DNA of 64,000 nt from Flavobacterium filum DSM 17961 (lineage in GTDB: Bacteria; Bacteroidota; Bacteroidia; Flavobacteriales; Flavobacteriaceae), in NCBI RefSeq assembly GCF_000425465.1, contig NZ_AUDM01000003.1, positions 186,001 to 250,000 on the forward strand, given 5' to 3'. Below the pieces are notes generated by a model that searched no databases, had not been told where the DNA came from, and saw only the letters and a list, made by a program, of their open reading frames with translations. Both the position numbers and the translations under genes were made by a program. Below are positions 27,330 through 35,097 of this stretch, in pieces (position 1 is the first letter of the stretch; the number at the start of each line of letters is the position of its first letter).

Positions 27330-27393
27330 TTACAGAACCATCGTCAACTGAATCCGTTTCCTTATTTCATCTACCTCAACGACTTTTACTTGA
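27330..27393 (-). pseudogene. Displaced 3' end of tex (about 20 codons plus stop)
   Basis: Read on the minus strand this segment encodes VKVVEVDEIRKRIQLTMVL and a TAA stop, against VKVVEVDEVRKRIQLTMIL in the intact tex (end at 30096). The 63-nt segments 27331-27393 and 30097-30159 are in the same orientation and differ at five positions, all C/T transitions with only V/I changes. Homology decays beyond 27393. It is a gene fragment, not an expressed gene, and with the tex end it brackets the propeller gene as a direct repeat. Confidence 0.85.
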
Positions 27394-27467
27394 TTGAATT
27401 AATTTTATAATTAAAAAAGTATCGCTAAATTTTTAGTGTTAAAGCAACATAAACAAGATAGTTTTTT

Positions 27468-27475
27468 TATTTTTG
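27468..27475 (+). promoter_or_regulatory. -7-like element (TATTTTTG) for the repeat-protein gene
   Basis: TATTTTTG matches TAnnTTTG and ends 18 bp before the ATG at 27494, giving a predicted leader of about 12 nt. No -33 TTG at usual spacing. Confidence 0.4.
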
Positions 27476-27493
27476 GTTGAAAATCAACTTATC

Positions 27494-30037
27494 ATGAAAA
27501 AAAATTTGCTTTTTTTAAGTTTATTATTTGCTTTTACATATAGTTGTTTTGCTCAAAACCCTGGTGATGTAGCACAAAATTTTGGTTCAGCACCACAATT
27601 TAATGGTGCTATCTACGTAATAACAACACAACCCGATGGTAAAATTTTGGTAGGTGGTAATTTTACTATGTATAACGGAGCAACTGCAATTAGAATCATT
27701 CGTTTGAATATAGATGGCACCATAGATACTTCATTTAACACCGGAACAGGATTTGAAGGCACACAATCTCACGCCGTTATTCATACAATTGTAACATTAC
27801 CTGATGGTAAAATTCTAGTAGGAGGCAGTTTTATTACTTATAATGGAGTGATTGAAAAATATATCATTCGTTTGAATTCCGATGGTTCTAAAGACGACTC
27901 CTTTAATTCAGGTACTGGGTTTAATGGTTCCGTTTTCAAAATTGCATTACAATCTGATGGTAAAATTTTGGTAGGAGGATTTTTTACTAGTTACAACAGT
28001 GAAACTGGAAACAATGGAATCATTCGTTTGAATGCTGATGGAACCAAAGACGACACGTTTACACCAGGAGGAATATTAATTAATAACTCGGTTTATTCAA
28101 TCGAAACACAAAATGATGGTAAAATTTTAGTAGGAGGTTATTTTACTTCATTCAACGGATCAACTGAAAACAGCATCATTCGTTTGAATGCCGATGGTAC
28201 TAAAGACACTTCCTTTAACCCAGGAGCCGGATTTAATAATACGGTTAATACAATCACAATTCAAACCGATGGTAAAATTCTGGTAGGAGGTTATTTTACT
28301 TCTTTCAACGGAGAAACTGAAAATAGAATCATTCGATTGAATGCTGATGGCAGCAAAGACACTTCCTTTAACTCAGGAACCGGATTTAATAATACAGTTA
28401 ATACAATCACAACCCAACCTGATGGTACAATTCTGGTAGGGGGTAGTTTTACTTCTTTTAAAGGAGCAACTGAAAACAGAATCATTCGTTTGAATGCGAA
28501 TGGCAATAAAGATACATCTTTTAACGTGGGAATAGGATTTAATAGCGTTGTTATGTCAATATCCATAAAATCCGATGGTAAAATTCTGGTAGGCGGTAAT
28601 TTCACCTCTTTCAACGGAGCAATTATTAATAGAATTATTAATTTGAATACCAATGGTGCCAAAAACGCTTCTTTCAACACAGAAATAGGATTTAAAGGAG
28701 GCGTTTTTACAATCGCAACACAAACCGATGGGAAAATTCTGGTTGGTGGTGGTTTTACTGCTTACAAAGAAAAAACAGAAAACAAAATCATTCGTTTGAA
28801 TACTGATGGCACCAAAGATAATTCATTTAACACAGGAACCGGATTTGGTCCTATTAATACCAATAATGATATTTTAAGTGTTTCAGAAATTGTAACCCAA
28901 CCTGAAGGTAAGATTCTAGTTGGAGGTTATTTTACTGTTTACAAAGGAGCAACAGAAAACAGAATCATTCGTTTGAATGCGGATGGTAGTAAAGACACTT
29001 CCTTTAACGCTGGAACAGGGTTTAATGGTACTTCTAGTAATGTTGGTGTTAGGACAATGGTAATCCAACCTGATGGTAAAATTCTGGTAGGAGGAAATTT
29101 TAAAAATTATAACGGGTTGACAGAAAACGGAATTATTCGTTTAAATGCGGATGGTAGCAAAGACACTTCCTTTAACACAGGTACAGGATTTGAAGGTTCA
29201 CCAAGTTTTGATGGTGTTAATGTAATTGTAATACAACCTGATGGTAAGATTTTAGTAGGAGGGTTTTTTGGATATTACAACGGAGAATTTATAGGTAAAA
29301 TCATTCGTTTGAATGCAGATGGTACCAAAGACGCTTCGTTTAACACAGGTGCATTAATAGACGGCTCTGTTAATTCAATCGCCACACAAAATGATGGTAA
29401 AATTTTGGTTGGAGGAAGTTTTTATTCTTTTAACGGAGAAACTGTAAACAGAATCATTCGTTTGAATGCTGATGGCACCAAAGATAATTCATTTAACACC
29501 GGAATTGGATTTAATAGTTCAGTTCACTCAATTTCATTACAATATGATGGAAAAATTCTATTAGGAGGTAATTTTACTAGTTACGACGGAGCAACTGAAA
29601 ACAGTATTATTCGTTTGAATAATGATGGTAGCATAGACACTTCTTTTATGACAGGAATAGGATTTAATGGTGGTATTAGTACAATCGTAATACAACCCGA
29701 TGGCAAAATTCTTTTAGGAGGTGATTTTACTACATATAAAGGGAGTAATGCATCCGCTTCTTTAATCGCTTTGCATACAGAACAAAGTTTAAGGACTACC
29801 AGCTTTGATAATGCAAATACACTTGTTATTTATCCTAACCCTGTAGATGAAGTGTTGCATATTCAATCAACTAATTTTAGAACAATTAATGCTGTAAAAA
29901 TATATGACTTACAAGGAAAACTGGTTAAAGAAGCTACAAATGAAACAATTAATGTAAGTAGTTTAGCTGAAGGATTATATATTGTAAAAGTAGAAACAGA
30001 AGAAGGAGAATTTTCAAAGAAATTTATCAAAAAATAA
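27494..30037 (+). CDS. Secreted delta-60 repeat (beta-propeller-like) protein with T9SS type A sorting domain
   Basis: 847 residues from the ATG at 27494. Signal peptide MKKNLLFLSLLFAFTYSCFAQ. The body is 14 copies of a 54-70-residue repeat of the DUF5122/delta-60 type, each with DGKILVGGxFTxYNG, NRIIRLNxDGTKDxSFN and GxGFN; residues vary mainly at the end of each copy. The C-terminal about 75 residues (LVIYPNPVDEVLHIQS, VKIYDLQGKLVKE, LAEGLYIVKVETEEGEFSKKFIKK) are a T9SS type A sorting domain, so it is exported across the outer membrane. Ligand unknown. An in-frame ATG upstream at 27473 is rejected because it precedes the signal peptide and overlaps the -7 element. Flanked by direct copies of the tex 3' end. 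Confidence 0.9.
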   Translation: MKKNLLFLSLLFAFTYSCFAQNPGDVAQNFGSAPQFNGAIYVITTQPDGKILVGGNFTMYNGATAIRIIRLNIDGTIDTSFNTGTGFEGTQSHAVIHTIVTLPDGKILVGGSFITYNGVIEKYIIRLNSDGSKDDSFNSGTGFNGSVFKIALQSDGKILVGGFFTSYNSETGNNGIIRLNADGTKDDTFTPGGILINNSVYSIETQNDGKILVGGYFTSFNGSTENSIIRLNADGTKDTSFNPGAGFNNTVNTITIQTDGKILVGGYFTSFNGETENRIIRLNADGSKDTSFNSGTGFNNTVNTITTQPDGTILVGGSFTSFKGATENRIIRLNANGNKDTSFNVGIGFNSVVMSISIKSDGKILVGGNFTSFNGAIINRIINLNTNGAKNASFNTEIGFKGGVFTIATQTDGKILVGGGFTAYKEKTENKIIRLNTDGTKDNSFNTGTGFGPINTNNDILSVSEIVTQPEGKILVGGYFTVYKGATENRIIRLNADGSKDTSFNAGTGFNGTSSNVGVRTMVIQPDGKILVGGNFKNYNGLTENGIIRLNADGSKDTSFNTGTGFEGSPSFDGVNVIVIQPDGKILVGGFFGYYNGEFIGKIIRLNADGTKDASFNTGALIDGSVNSIATQNDGKILVGGSFYSFNGETVNRIIRLNADGTKDNSFNTGIGFNSSVHSISLQYDGKILLGGNFTSYDGATENSIIRLNNDGSIDTSFMTGIGFNGGISTIVIQPDGKILLGGDFTTYKGSNASASLIALHTEQSLRTTSFDNANTLVIYPNPVDEVLHIQSTNFRTINAVKIYDLQGKLVKEATNETINVSSLAEGLYIVKVETEEGEFSKKFIKK

Positions 30038-30057
30038 CTTCTTCTTGTTTAAAACAT

Positions 30058-30093
30058 AAATCCTAAATTTTGCCTAGTTGAAATTTGGGATTT
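30058..30093. terminator. Terminator hairpin between the repeat-protein gene and tex
   Basis: Arms 30058-30070 and 30081-30093 pair at 12 of 13 positions (one G-T), followed by T-run on the plus strand. Serves the convergent genes. Confidence 0.7.
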
Positions 30094-30095
30094 TT

Positions 30096-32231
30096 TTATA
30101 GAATCATCGTCAACTGAATCCGTTTCCTCACCTCATCTACCTCAACGACTTTTACTTGAACGTGTTGGTGTAATTTTACCACTTCATTCACATCCGAGAC
30201 AAAACCGGCTTTGAGTTGTGAAATATGAACCAAGCCACTTTCTTTTAATCCAATATCTACAAAACAGCCAAAAGCCGTGATGTTGTTGACAATTCCGGGC
30301 AAAATCATACCTGTTCTTAAGTCTGACATTTTTTTCACATTCGGGTCAAATTCAAAAACTTTGGCCGATGTTCTGGGGTCGAGTCCGGGTTTTTCGAGTT
30401 CTTTTAAAATGTCTTTGATTCCTAAAATTCCAATGGTTTCATTGGTATAATTTTCGGGTTTTATCAACCCAATTTTTTCTTTACTTCCGATTAAATCAGA
30501 TAGCGAAATTTTCAAATCTTTCGCCATTTTTTCCACAAGTGCATACGCTTCCGGATGAACTGCCGAATTATCCAACGGATTTTTTCCGTTTTGAATACGA
30601 ATAAAAGCCGCAGCTTGTTGAAACGCTTTTTCGCCTAATCGAGGAACTTTTTTCAATTGTTTTCGGTCTTCAAACGGTCCGTTTTCGGAACGAAAAGCCA
30701 CAATGTTTTCGGCCATTTTTTCACCAATTCCGGAAACATAACTCAACAGCGATTTACTGGCGGTATTCAAGTTGACACCCACAGAATTCACACAACGAAC
30801 GACAACCGTATCTAGTTCTTCCTTCAACTTCGTTTGATCCACATCGTGCTGGTATTGCCCCACTCCGATGGATTTGGCATCAATTTTTACCAACTCCGCC
30901 AACGGATCGGCCAATCGTCTTCCAATGGAAACTGAACCGCGAACGGTGACATCATAATTCGGAAATTCATCTCTTGCTATTTTTGAGGCAGAATAAACCG
31001 ATGCTCCGGCTTCGGAAACCACAAAAACCTGAACAGGCTTATCGAATGCAATTTTCTTAATGAAAAATTCAGTTTCTCGACTAGCTGTTCCGTTACCAAT
31101 GGAAATAGCTTCAATATTGTATGCGTTTACCATCGAACGAATTTTCTTCATCGCCATGGCATTTTCATTTTGTGGCGGATGCGGATAAATGGTTTCATTG
31201 TACAACAAATCGCCTTTTTCATCCAAGCAAACCACTTTACAACCCGAACGATAACCCGGATCGATAGCCATAATTCGCTTTTCACCCAAAGGCGGAGCTA
31301 ACAAAAGCTGACTCAAATTTTGGGCAAAAACATCAATGGCTTTTGCATCCGCTTTGGTTTTAAACTCCTGAAGTGTTTCGTTGGAAATAGCCGGTTCGAG
31401 CAATCGTTTATAACTATCTTTTATGGCTAATTTCAGTTGATGTGCCGTTTCTTTGTTATTTTTAATCGTATTATTTTCGATGAATTCCAGAGCTTCTTCT
31501 CCCGAACCTTCGGGATCGATTTCGATATTCATTTTTACAAAACCTTCGGCTTCGGCACGCAACATGGCCAATAATCTGTGCGATGGCGTTTTTGAAAGTG
31601 GCTCAGCCCATTCGAAATATTGATTGAATTTTTGTGCCGCTTCTTCGTCTTTTTTACTTTTCACAACTTTAGTAGAAACAATCGCTTTTCGTTGAAATAA
31701 TCGTCGGAGAGTTTTACGGATAAACGTATTTTCATTTATCCATTCGGCAATAATGTCTCTTGCTCCTTGCAACGCTTCGTCTTCATTGGCAACTTGATCA
31801 TTCAGATATTTTGAAGCAATAATTTCAATAGCATCGCTGTTTTGAGCCATGATGATTTTGGCTAAAGGTTCCAAACCTTTTTCGCGAGCTACATCGGCTT
31901 TGGTTTTTTTCTTTTTTTTGTATGGAAGATAAAAATCTTCTATTTCTTGTAAATCGAACGAATTTTCAATTTTCAACTTTAATTCCGCCGACAATTGTCC
32001 TTGCTCATCAATCGCTTTTAAAATGGATTCTTTTCGTTTAACGATTTCTTCAAATTGTTTGTTGAGTTTGAAAATTTGTTCGATTTGTACTTCATCTAAA
32101 TTGCCGGTTTGATCTTTTCGGTATCGTGAAATGAAAGGAATAGTGCAGTCTTCATTTAATAAGTTAATAGTGTTTTCAATTCCATTAGTGGGAAGTTGTG
32201 TGGCAGTTTGAATATATTGGATGTTGTTCAT
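30096..32231 (-). CDS. tex: Tex family RNA-binding transcription accessory protein
   Basis: 711 residues, cytoplasmic nucleic-acid-binding protein. In order: N-terminal helical domain (FISRYRKDQTGNLDEVQIEQIF), the YqgF/RNase H-like domain with RIMAIDPGYRSGCKVVCLDEKGDLL near residue 320, helix-hairpin-helix segment (LNTASKSLLSYVSGIGEKMAENIVAFR) and the C-terminal S1 domain (GMILPGIVNNITAFGCFVDIG-type). Length fits the family. A DPEGSGE stretch after MNIEI is encoded by a palindrome (31500-31515). Its last 20 codons are duplicated at 27330-27393, suggesting the present 3' end was restored during an insertion. The Fic gene stops 2 nt upstream of its ATG. Confidence 0.95.
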   Translation of the reverse strand: MNNIQYIQTATQLPTNGIENTINLLNEDCTIPFISRYRKDQTGNLDEVQIEQIFKLNKQFEEIVKRKESILKAIDEQGQLSAELKLKIENSFDLQEIEDFYLPYKKKKKTKADVAREKGLEPLAKIIMAQNSDAIEIIASKYLNDQVANEDEALQGARDIIAEWINENTFIRKTLRRLFQRKAIVSTKVVKSKKDEEAAQKFNQYFEWAEPLSKTPSHRLLAMLRAEAEGFVKMNIEIDPEGSGEEALEFIENNTIKNNKETAHQLKLAIKDSYKRLLEPAISNETLQEFKTKADAKAIDVFAQNLSQLLLAPPLGEKRIMAIDPGYRSGCKVVCLDEKGDLLYNETIYPHPPQNENAMAMKKIRSMVNAYNIEAISIGNGTASRETEFFIKKIAFDKPVQVFVVSEAGASVYSASKIARDEFPNYDVTVRGSVSIGRRLADPLAELVKIDAKSIGVGQYQHDVDQTKLKEELDTVVVRCVNSVGVNLNTASKSLLSYVSGIGEKMAENIVAFRSENGPFEDRKQLKKVPRLGEKAFQQAAAFIRIQNGKNPLDNSAVHPEAYALVEKMAKDLKISLSDLIGSKEKIGLIKPENYTNETIGILGIKDILKELEKPGLDPRTSAKVFEFDPNVKKMSDLRTGMILPGIVNNITAFGCFVDIGLKESGLVHISQLKAGFVSDVNEVVKLHQHVQVKVVEVDEVRKRIQLTMIL
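31500..31515. repeat. TCCCGA-N4-TCGGGA palindrome inside tex
   Basis: Encodes part of DPEGSGE. It matches the GH3-gene palindrome (23875-23890) and the core of two non-coding copies at 42661 and 48104. Confidence 0.6.
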
Positions 32232-32233
32232 TT

Positions 32234-33358
32234 TTATTTTTTAAATAAGTCTATATAATCTTTAAAAGTGTAAATTTTTCCTCTTTGTCCACCGGTTACT
32301 TCTTTAATTATTTCTAATTCTTCTAATAAAGCAATTAAATTATAAGAGGGTCTTGCTGATTTTCCGGTAATTATGCTCACTTTTTGTGCATCAATTATGG
32401 GTTTAGTATATAAATAATCCATCACTTTATATGCATCACCGCTTCGACTTCCTATGTTTTTCAACTTGCTGTCAATAATTTTTTGCAATTGTAAAATAGC
32501 ATCAAAAGTATGTACTCCGCTCTGAGCAGTTTCTATCACGCCTGTTAAAAAAAACTTGAGCCATTGATTAATATCATTGTGTGTTCTGGCACGCATCAAA
32601 TTATCATAATACAACTGACGATTTCGTTCAAAAAAATCAGATAAATATAAAATTGGCTGTTTTAAAATTCCTTTGTTTACCAAATATAAAGTAATTATTA
32701 GTCTTCCAACCCTACCATTACCATCTAAAAATGGGTGAATGGTTTCAAATTGATAATGAATCAATGCAATTTTAATCAAATCTGGTAAAGGATTTAATTC
32801 ATCGTTTGCAAATTTTTCAATATCCGACATTAATTCTGCAATAGAATTATGAATCGGTGGTATAAAAACAGCATCGCTTATACTTGCTCCTCCAATCCAG
32901 TTTTGACTAGTTCTAAATTCGCCCGGCATTTTATGCTCTCCTCTTACTCCCTGTAACAAAATTTTATGCGTTTGCTTAATTAAGCGTGAAGAAAACGGTA
33001 TTGTGTGCAACATTTTAACTGCTTCATTCATGGCAGCAATATAATTTTGCACTTCTTCCCAATCGTTTCTTTTTTCGGAACTAATTTCTTCTTTAGACAA
33101 AAATGCTTCTTCAATTTTGGTTTGTGTTCCTTCTATTTTAGAGGATTGAATGGCTTCTTTAGCAATATGCATTTGAATAAACAAGTTAATATTTACATAC
33201 TCAGAATACATATCTAACCGCCCGAGTTGTCTATCTGCTTTACTTAATAATTGTAAAACACTCATATCATTAACTTCCCAATCTCTATTGATAAAACTTG
33301 GTTGAAAACTTTTATAATAGCCTTGATTAATTATTTGACCCGATGAAAAATGTTGCAT
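32234..33358 (-). CDS. Fic family protein with C-terminal winged-helix domain
   Basis: 374 residues. The Fic active-site motif HPFLDGNGR is intact (208-216) and the N-terminal inhibitory helix motif S-x3-E-G (SSKIEG, 72-77) marks a class II, self-inhibited AMPylase. An N-terminal Fic_N region (MSVLQLLSKADRQLGRLD) precedes it. Residues about 306-374 (DAYKVMDYLYTKPIIDAQKVSIITGKSARPSYNLI and following) look like a winged helix, so the protein may bind DNA. Its ATG directly follows a 13-bp element repeated at exact 41-bp steps upstream (33359-33453). Target of AMPylation unknown. It is the middle gene of the group XRE, ATPase, Fic, tex. Confidence 0.9.
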   Translation of the reverse strand: MQHFSSGQIINQGYYKSFQPSFINRDWEVNDMSVLQLLSKADRQLGRLDMYSEYVNINLFIQMHIAKEAIQSSKIEGTQTKIEEAFLSKEEISSEKRNDWEEVQNYIAAMNEAVKMLHTIPFSSRLIKQTHKILLQGVRGEHKMPGEFRTSQNWIGGASISDAVFIPPIHNSIAELMSDIEKFANDELNPLPDLIKIALIHYQFETIHPFLDGNGRVGRLIITLYLVNKGILKQPILYLSDFFERNRQLYYDNLMRARTHNDINQWLKFFLTGVIETAQSGVHTFDAILQLQKIIDSKLKNIGSRSGDAYKVMDYLYTKPIIDAQKVSIITGKSARPSYNLIALLEELEIIKEVTGGQRGKIYTFKDYIDLFKK

Positions 33359-33453
33359 AAAAAAGTAAAATTAAAACATCTGTTATTATACAAATATACA
33401 AAAAAGTAAAATAGCAACTGTATTTATTTTACTTTTTTACAAAAAAGTAAAAT
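33359..33453. repeat. Three direct 13-bp repeats with 41-bp period plus one inverted copy, at the Fic promoter
   Basis: AAAAAAGTAAAAT occurs exactly at 33359-33371, 33400-33412 and 33441-33453; starts are 41 bp apart both times. An exact inverted copy lies at 33426-33438, making a 13-2-13 palindrome with the third. One copy touches the Fic ATG, the second abuts the -7 element. This looks like an operator array rather than a CRISPR. Confidence 0.75.
33391..33398 (-). promoter_or_regulatory. -7 element (TATATTTG) of the fic gene
   Basis: Minus-strand TATATTTG matches TAnnTTTG; predicted start about 33385, leader about 27 nt. A TTG 16 bp upstream (33415-33417) is a short-spaced -33 candidate. 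Repeat copies lie on both sides of the -7 box. Confidence 0.5.
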
Positions 33454-33475
33454 AACAATGCGTGTTGATATACTT

Positions 33476-34618
33476 TTACACTATAAAATCTAAATAATTT
33501 TGTTTGTTAATTACTTCAAAAGTTGCTTCCGGATAAGCTTTTGCAAAAGCAATTGGAATTTTAGATTTCTTATTTTCACTCCATTTGAATTCAAAAGCAT
33601 TTATCGTTTCAGCTTCGGTTTCTAGCCAATCTAATTCTTGTTGGTCATAGGTTCGCCAAAAATAATTATGTTTTGACATTTTTTGATAGGCTTGTTTTTT
33701 CATTCGTTCAGAAGCGAGATAATTTTCCCATAAATCGCCAACATCTGTTCGGTTATTCAACGAAGTAAAATTATTAATAATGGCATTTCGGATACCATTA
33801 TCATAAAAATACCAACGGCTTGATTTGGTTATTTCTTTGCGAAGATTTCTTGAAAAACCTTCTACTTTGAACAAAATAAACACTTTAGACAACAAATCTA
33901 AATAACGTTCTACCGTGTTTTTAGACATTTGCAATTGATTTCCTAACTCTTGCAACGAAACTTCTTTGCCAATTTGAAATGCAATCAATCGCAGTAAATC
34001 ATAAATTTTATCTGCGTTCTTAATACCTTCAAAAATTAAAATATCTTTCAACAGATAAGCATTCACTATTTCTTTTAAATAATCTTTTTTTTCATCCCAT
34101 GATTCATAATGAGTCAACTCAGGATAGCCGCCATAAAGTAATCGGGTTTCTAAATTTTCAGTAGTTTGTTTATAATTTTCAAACTGTAAAAACTCTAATT
34201 GTGCCAACGGAAATAAATACAATGTGCTTTTTCTTCCTACCAATGGTTCACCTAATTTATTGGCTAAATCAAACATAGACGAACCGGTTGCAATGACTTT
34301 TATTCCATCTATGGTATCTACTATGAATTTCAAAATCAGACCAATATCTGTAATATTCTGAGCTTCATCGATAACTAATAGGGAAATATTTTGCAATAAT
34401 TTTGAATAGTTAGCCAAACTTCTCTCTTCCAACAAACGAGCGTCGTTTACGTCTTCTCCATTTAGTTGAAGTACTTTTTCATCTGCATTTTCTAAATATT
34501 TTTTTATCAGTTGCGTTTTGCCTACGCGTCTTGCTCCCAATAAAATTAATACTTTATTCGGTTTTAATTTGGATTGAAAATCAGCTAACACAGCTCTTTT
34601 ATAATAATTCATTTTCAA
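33476..34618 (-). CDS. AAA-type ATPase with DUF4143 domain
   Basis: 380 residues. Walker A is GARRVGKTQ (28-36) and Walker B LLVIDEAQ (80-87); ATGSSMFDL is the sensor-like segment. The C-terminal DUF4143 part has a winged-helix block (VSLQELGNQLQMSKNTVERYLDLL) and ends with W-R-T-Y-x-x-QELDWLE and AFEFKW, the E/K pattern of a PD-(D/E)xK nuclease-like fold. Proteins of this type are common in Bacteroidetes and archaea with unclear function. It has its own promoter (34641-34648) overlapped by a palindromic operator and sits between an XRE regulator and the Fic gene. ATG at 34616-34618; an ATG two codons later is also possible. Confidence 0.85.
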   Translation of the reverse strand: MKMNYYKRAVLADFQSKLKPNKVLILLGARRVGKTQLIKKYLENADEKVLQLNGEDVNDARLLEERSLANYSKLLQNISLLVIDEAQNITDIGLILKFIVDTIDGIKVIATGSSMFDLANKLGEPLVGRKSTLYLFPLAQLEFLQFENYKQTTENLETRLLYGGYPELTHYESWDEKKDYLKEIVNAYLLKDILIFEGIKNADKIYDLLRLIAFQIGKEVSLQELGNQLQMSKNTVERYLDLLSKVFILFKVEGFSRNLRKEITKSSRWYFYDNGIRNAIINNFTSLNNRTDVGDLWENYLASERMKKQAYQKMSKHNYFWRTYDQQELDWLETEAETINAFEFKWSENKKSKIPIAFAKAYPEATFEVINKQNYLDFIV

Positions 34619-34640
34619 AATTGAATTAGCATTGAAAGAA

Positions 34641-34648
34641 CAAAGATA
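34641..34648 (-). promoter_or_regulatory. -7 element (TATCTTTG) of the ATPase gene
   Basis: Minus-strand TATCTTTG matches TAnnTTTG; predicted start about 34634, leader 16-17 nt. The expected -33 region falls inside the palindrome at 34661-34688. Confidence 0.5.
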
Positions 34649-34660
34649 GTAAAAAAATGT

Positions 34661-34716
34661 AAATTCCGTCAGTTTGTTGACGGAATTTAGCTAAATTGAG
34701 TCAGTTTATTGACGGG
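34661..34716. promoter_or_regulatory. Double operator: palindrome AAATTCCGTCA-N6-TGACGGAATTT and second GTCA-N6-TGAC site
   Basis: Perfect 11-bp arms (34661-34671, 34678-34688) around GTTTGT. A second site (34700-34713) repeats the core GTCAGTTTATTGAC with its centre 32 bp away, about three helical turns. The first overlaps the -33 region of the ATPase promoter. The adjacent XRE protein is the obvious candidate binder (inference). Confidence 0.65.
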
Positions 34717-34757
34717 ATTAACGAAAATATATAAATATCAAACAATATAAAATGAAT

Positions 34758-34955
34758 TTAATCCATTAATTCATTGACGTTTACCTCTAATACAGAAGCT
34801 ATTTTGTTTATGGTTACTAAATTTAACTTCACTTTTCCATTTTCCAGTTTGGCATAATGACTTTGGGAACAACCAATCTGTTCTGCCACAAATTCTTGTG
34901 TAAGGTTTTTATCGTTTCTGAGTTGACGAATTTTTTGTAAGGTTTTAGAAGACAT
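34758..34955 (-). CDS. XRE-family helix-turn-helix regulator
   Basis: 65 residues, essentially one HTH_3 domain: IRQLRNDKNLTQEFVAEQIGCSQSHYAKLENGKVKLNLVTINKIASVLEVNVNELMD, with the usual helix 2-turn-helix 3 pattern (TQEFVAEQIGCSQSHYAKLE). No sensory domain. It lies just upstream of the ATPase gene on the same strand but is separated from it by an operator/promoter region, so it probably regulates that gene and itself. A -7 element with a TTTG partner 22 bp upstream is seen at 35010-35017. A perfect AGTCAG-ATT-CTGACT palindrome at 35061-35075 may also be a binding site. Confidence 0.85.
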   Translation of the reverse strand: MSSKTLQKIRQLRNDKNLTQEFVAEQIGCSQSHYAKLENGKVKLNLVTINKIASVLEVNVNELMD

Positions 34956-35009
34956 AGCATTGCATTAAAACATGAATAACTGTTTTAGGCTAATTTGTTT
35001 TGGGTTTTA

Positions 35010-35017
35010 CAAAAGTA
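35010..35017 (-). promoter_or_regulatory. Promoter (TTTG-N22-TACTTTTG) of the XRE regulator gene
   Basis: Minus-strand TACTTTTG at 35010-35017 with TTTG at 35040-35043, 22 bp upstream. Predicted start near 35003, leader about 48 nt. Confidence 0.5.
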
Positions 35018-35060
35018 GAAAAAAAAAAAATGATTCCTACAAATTTTAAGTGTTAATTTT

Positions 35061-35075
35061 AGTCAGATTCTGACT
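35061..35075. promoter_or_regulatory. 15-bp perfect palindrome AGTCAG-ATT-CTGACT
   Basis: Lies between the divergent -7 elements at 35010-35017 (XRE gene) and 35098-35105 (plus strand). The GTCA...TGAC half-sites echo the operator at 34661-34716 with one base less in the spacer. Possible operator for the XRE protein. Confidence 0.45.
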
Positions 35076-35097
35076 AGGTTTATTGTTTTTAACTCCT

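Noticed and set aside
28291..28680. Minus-strand open frame inside the delta-60-repeat gene
   Set aside because: Antisense shadow of the repeat: its own repetitive pattern mirrors the coding repeats.
33359..33453. CRISPR array at the Fic promoter
   Set aside because: Repeat unit is only 13 bp and A-rich, with 28-bp interval, one inverted copy and no cas genes nearby; promoter-operator context fits better.
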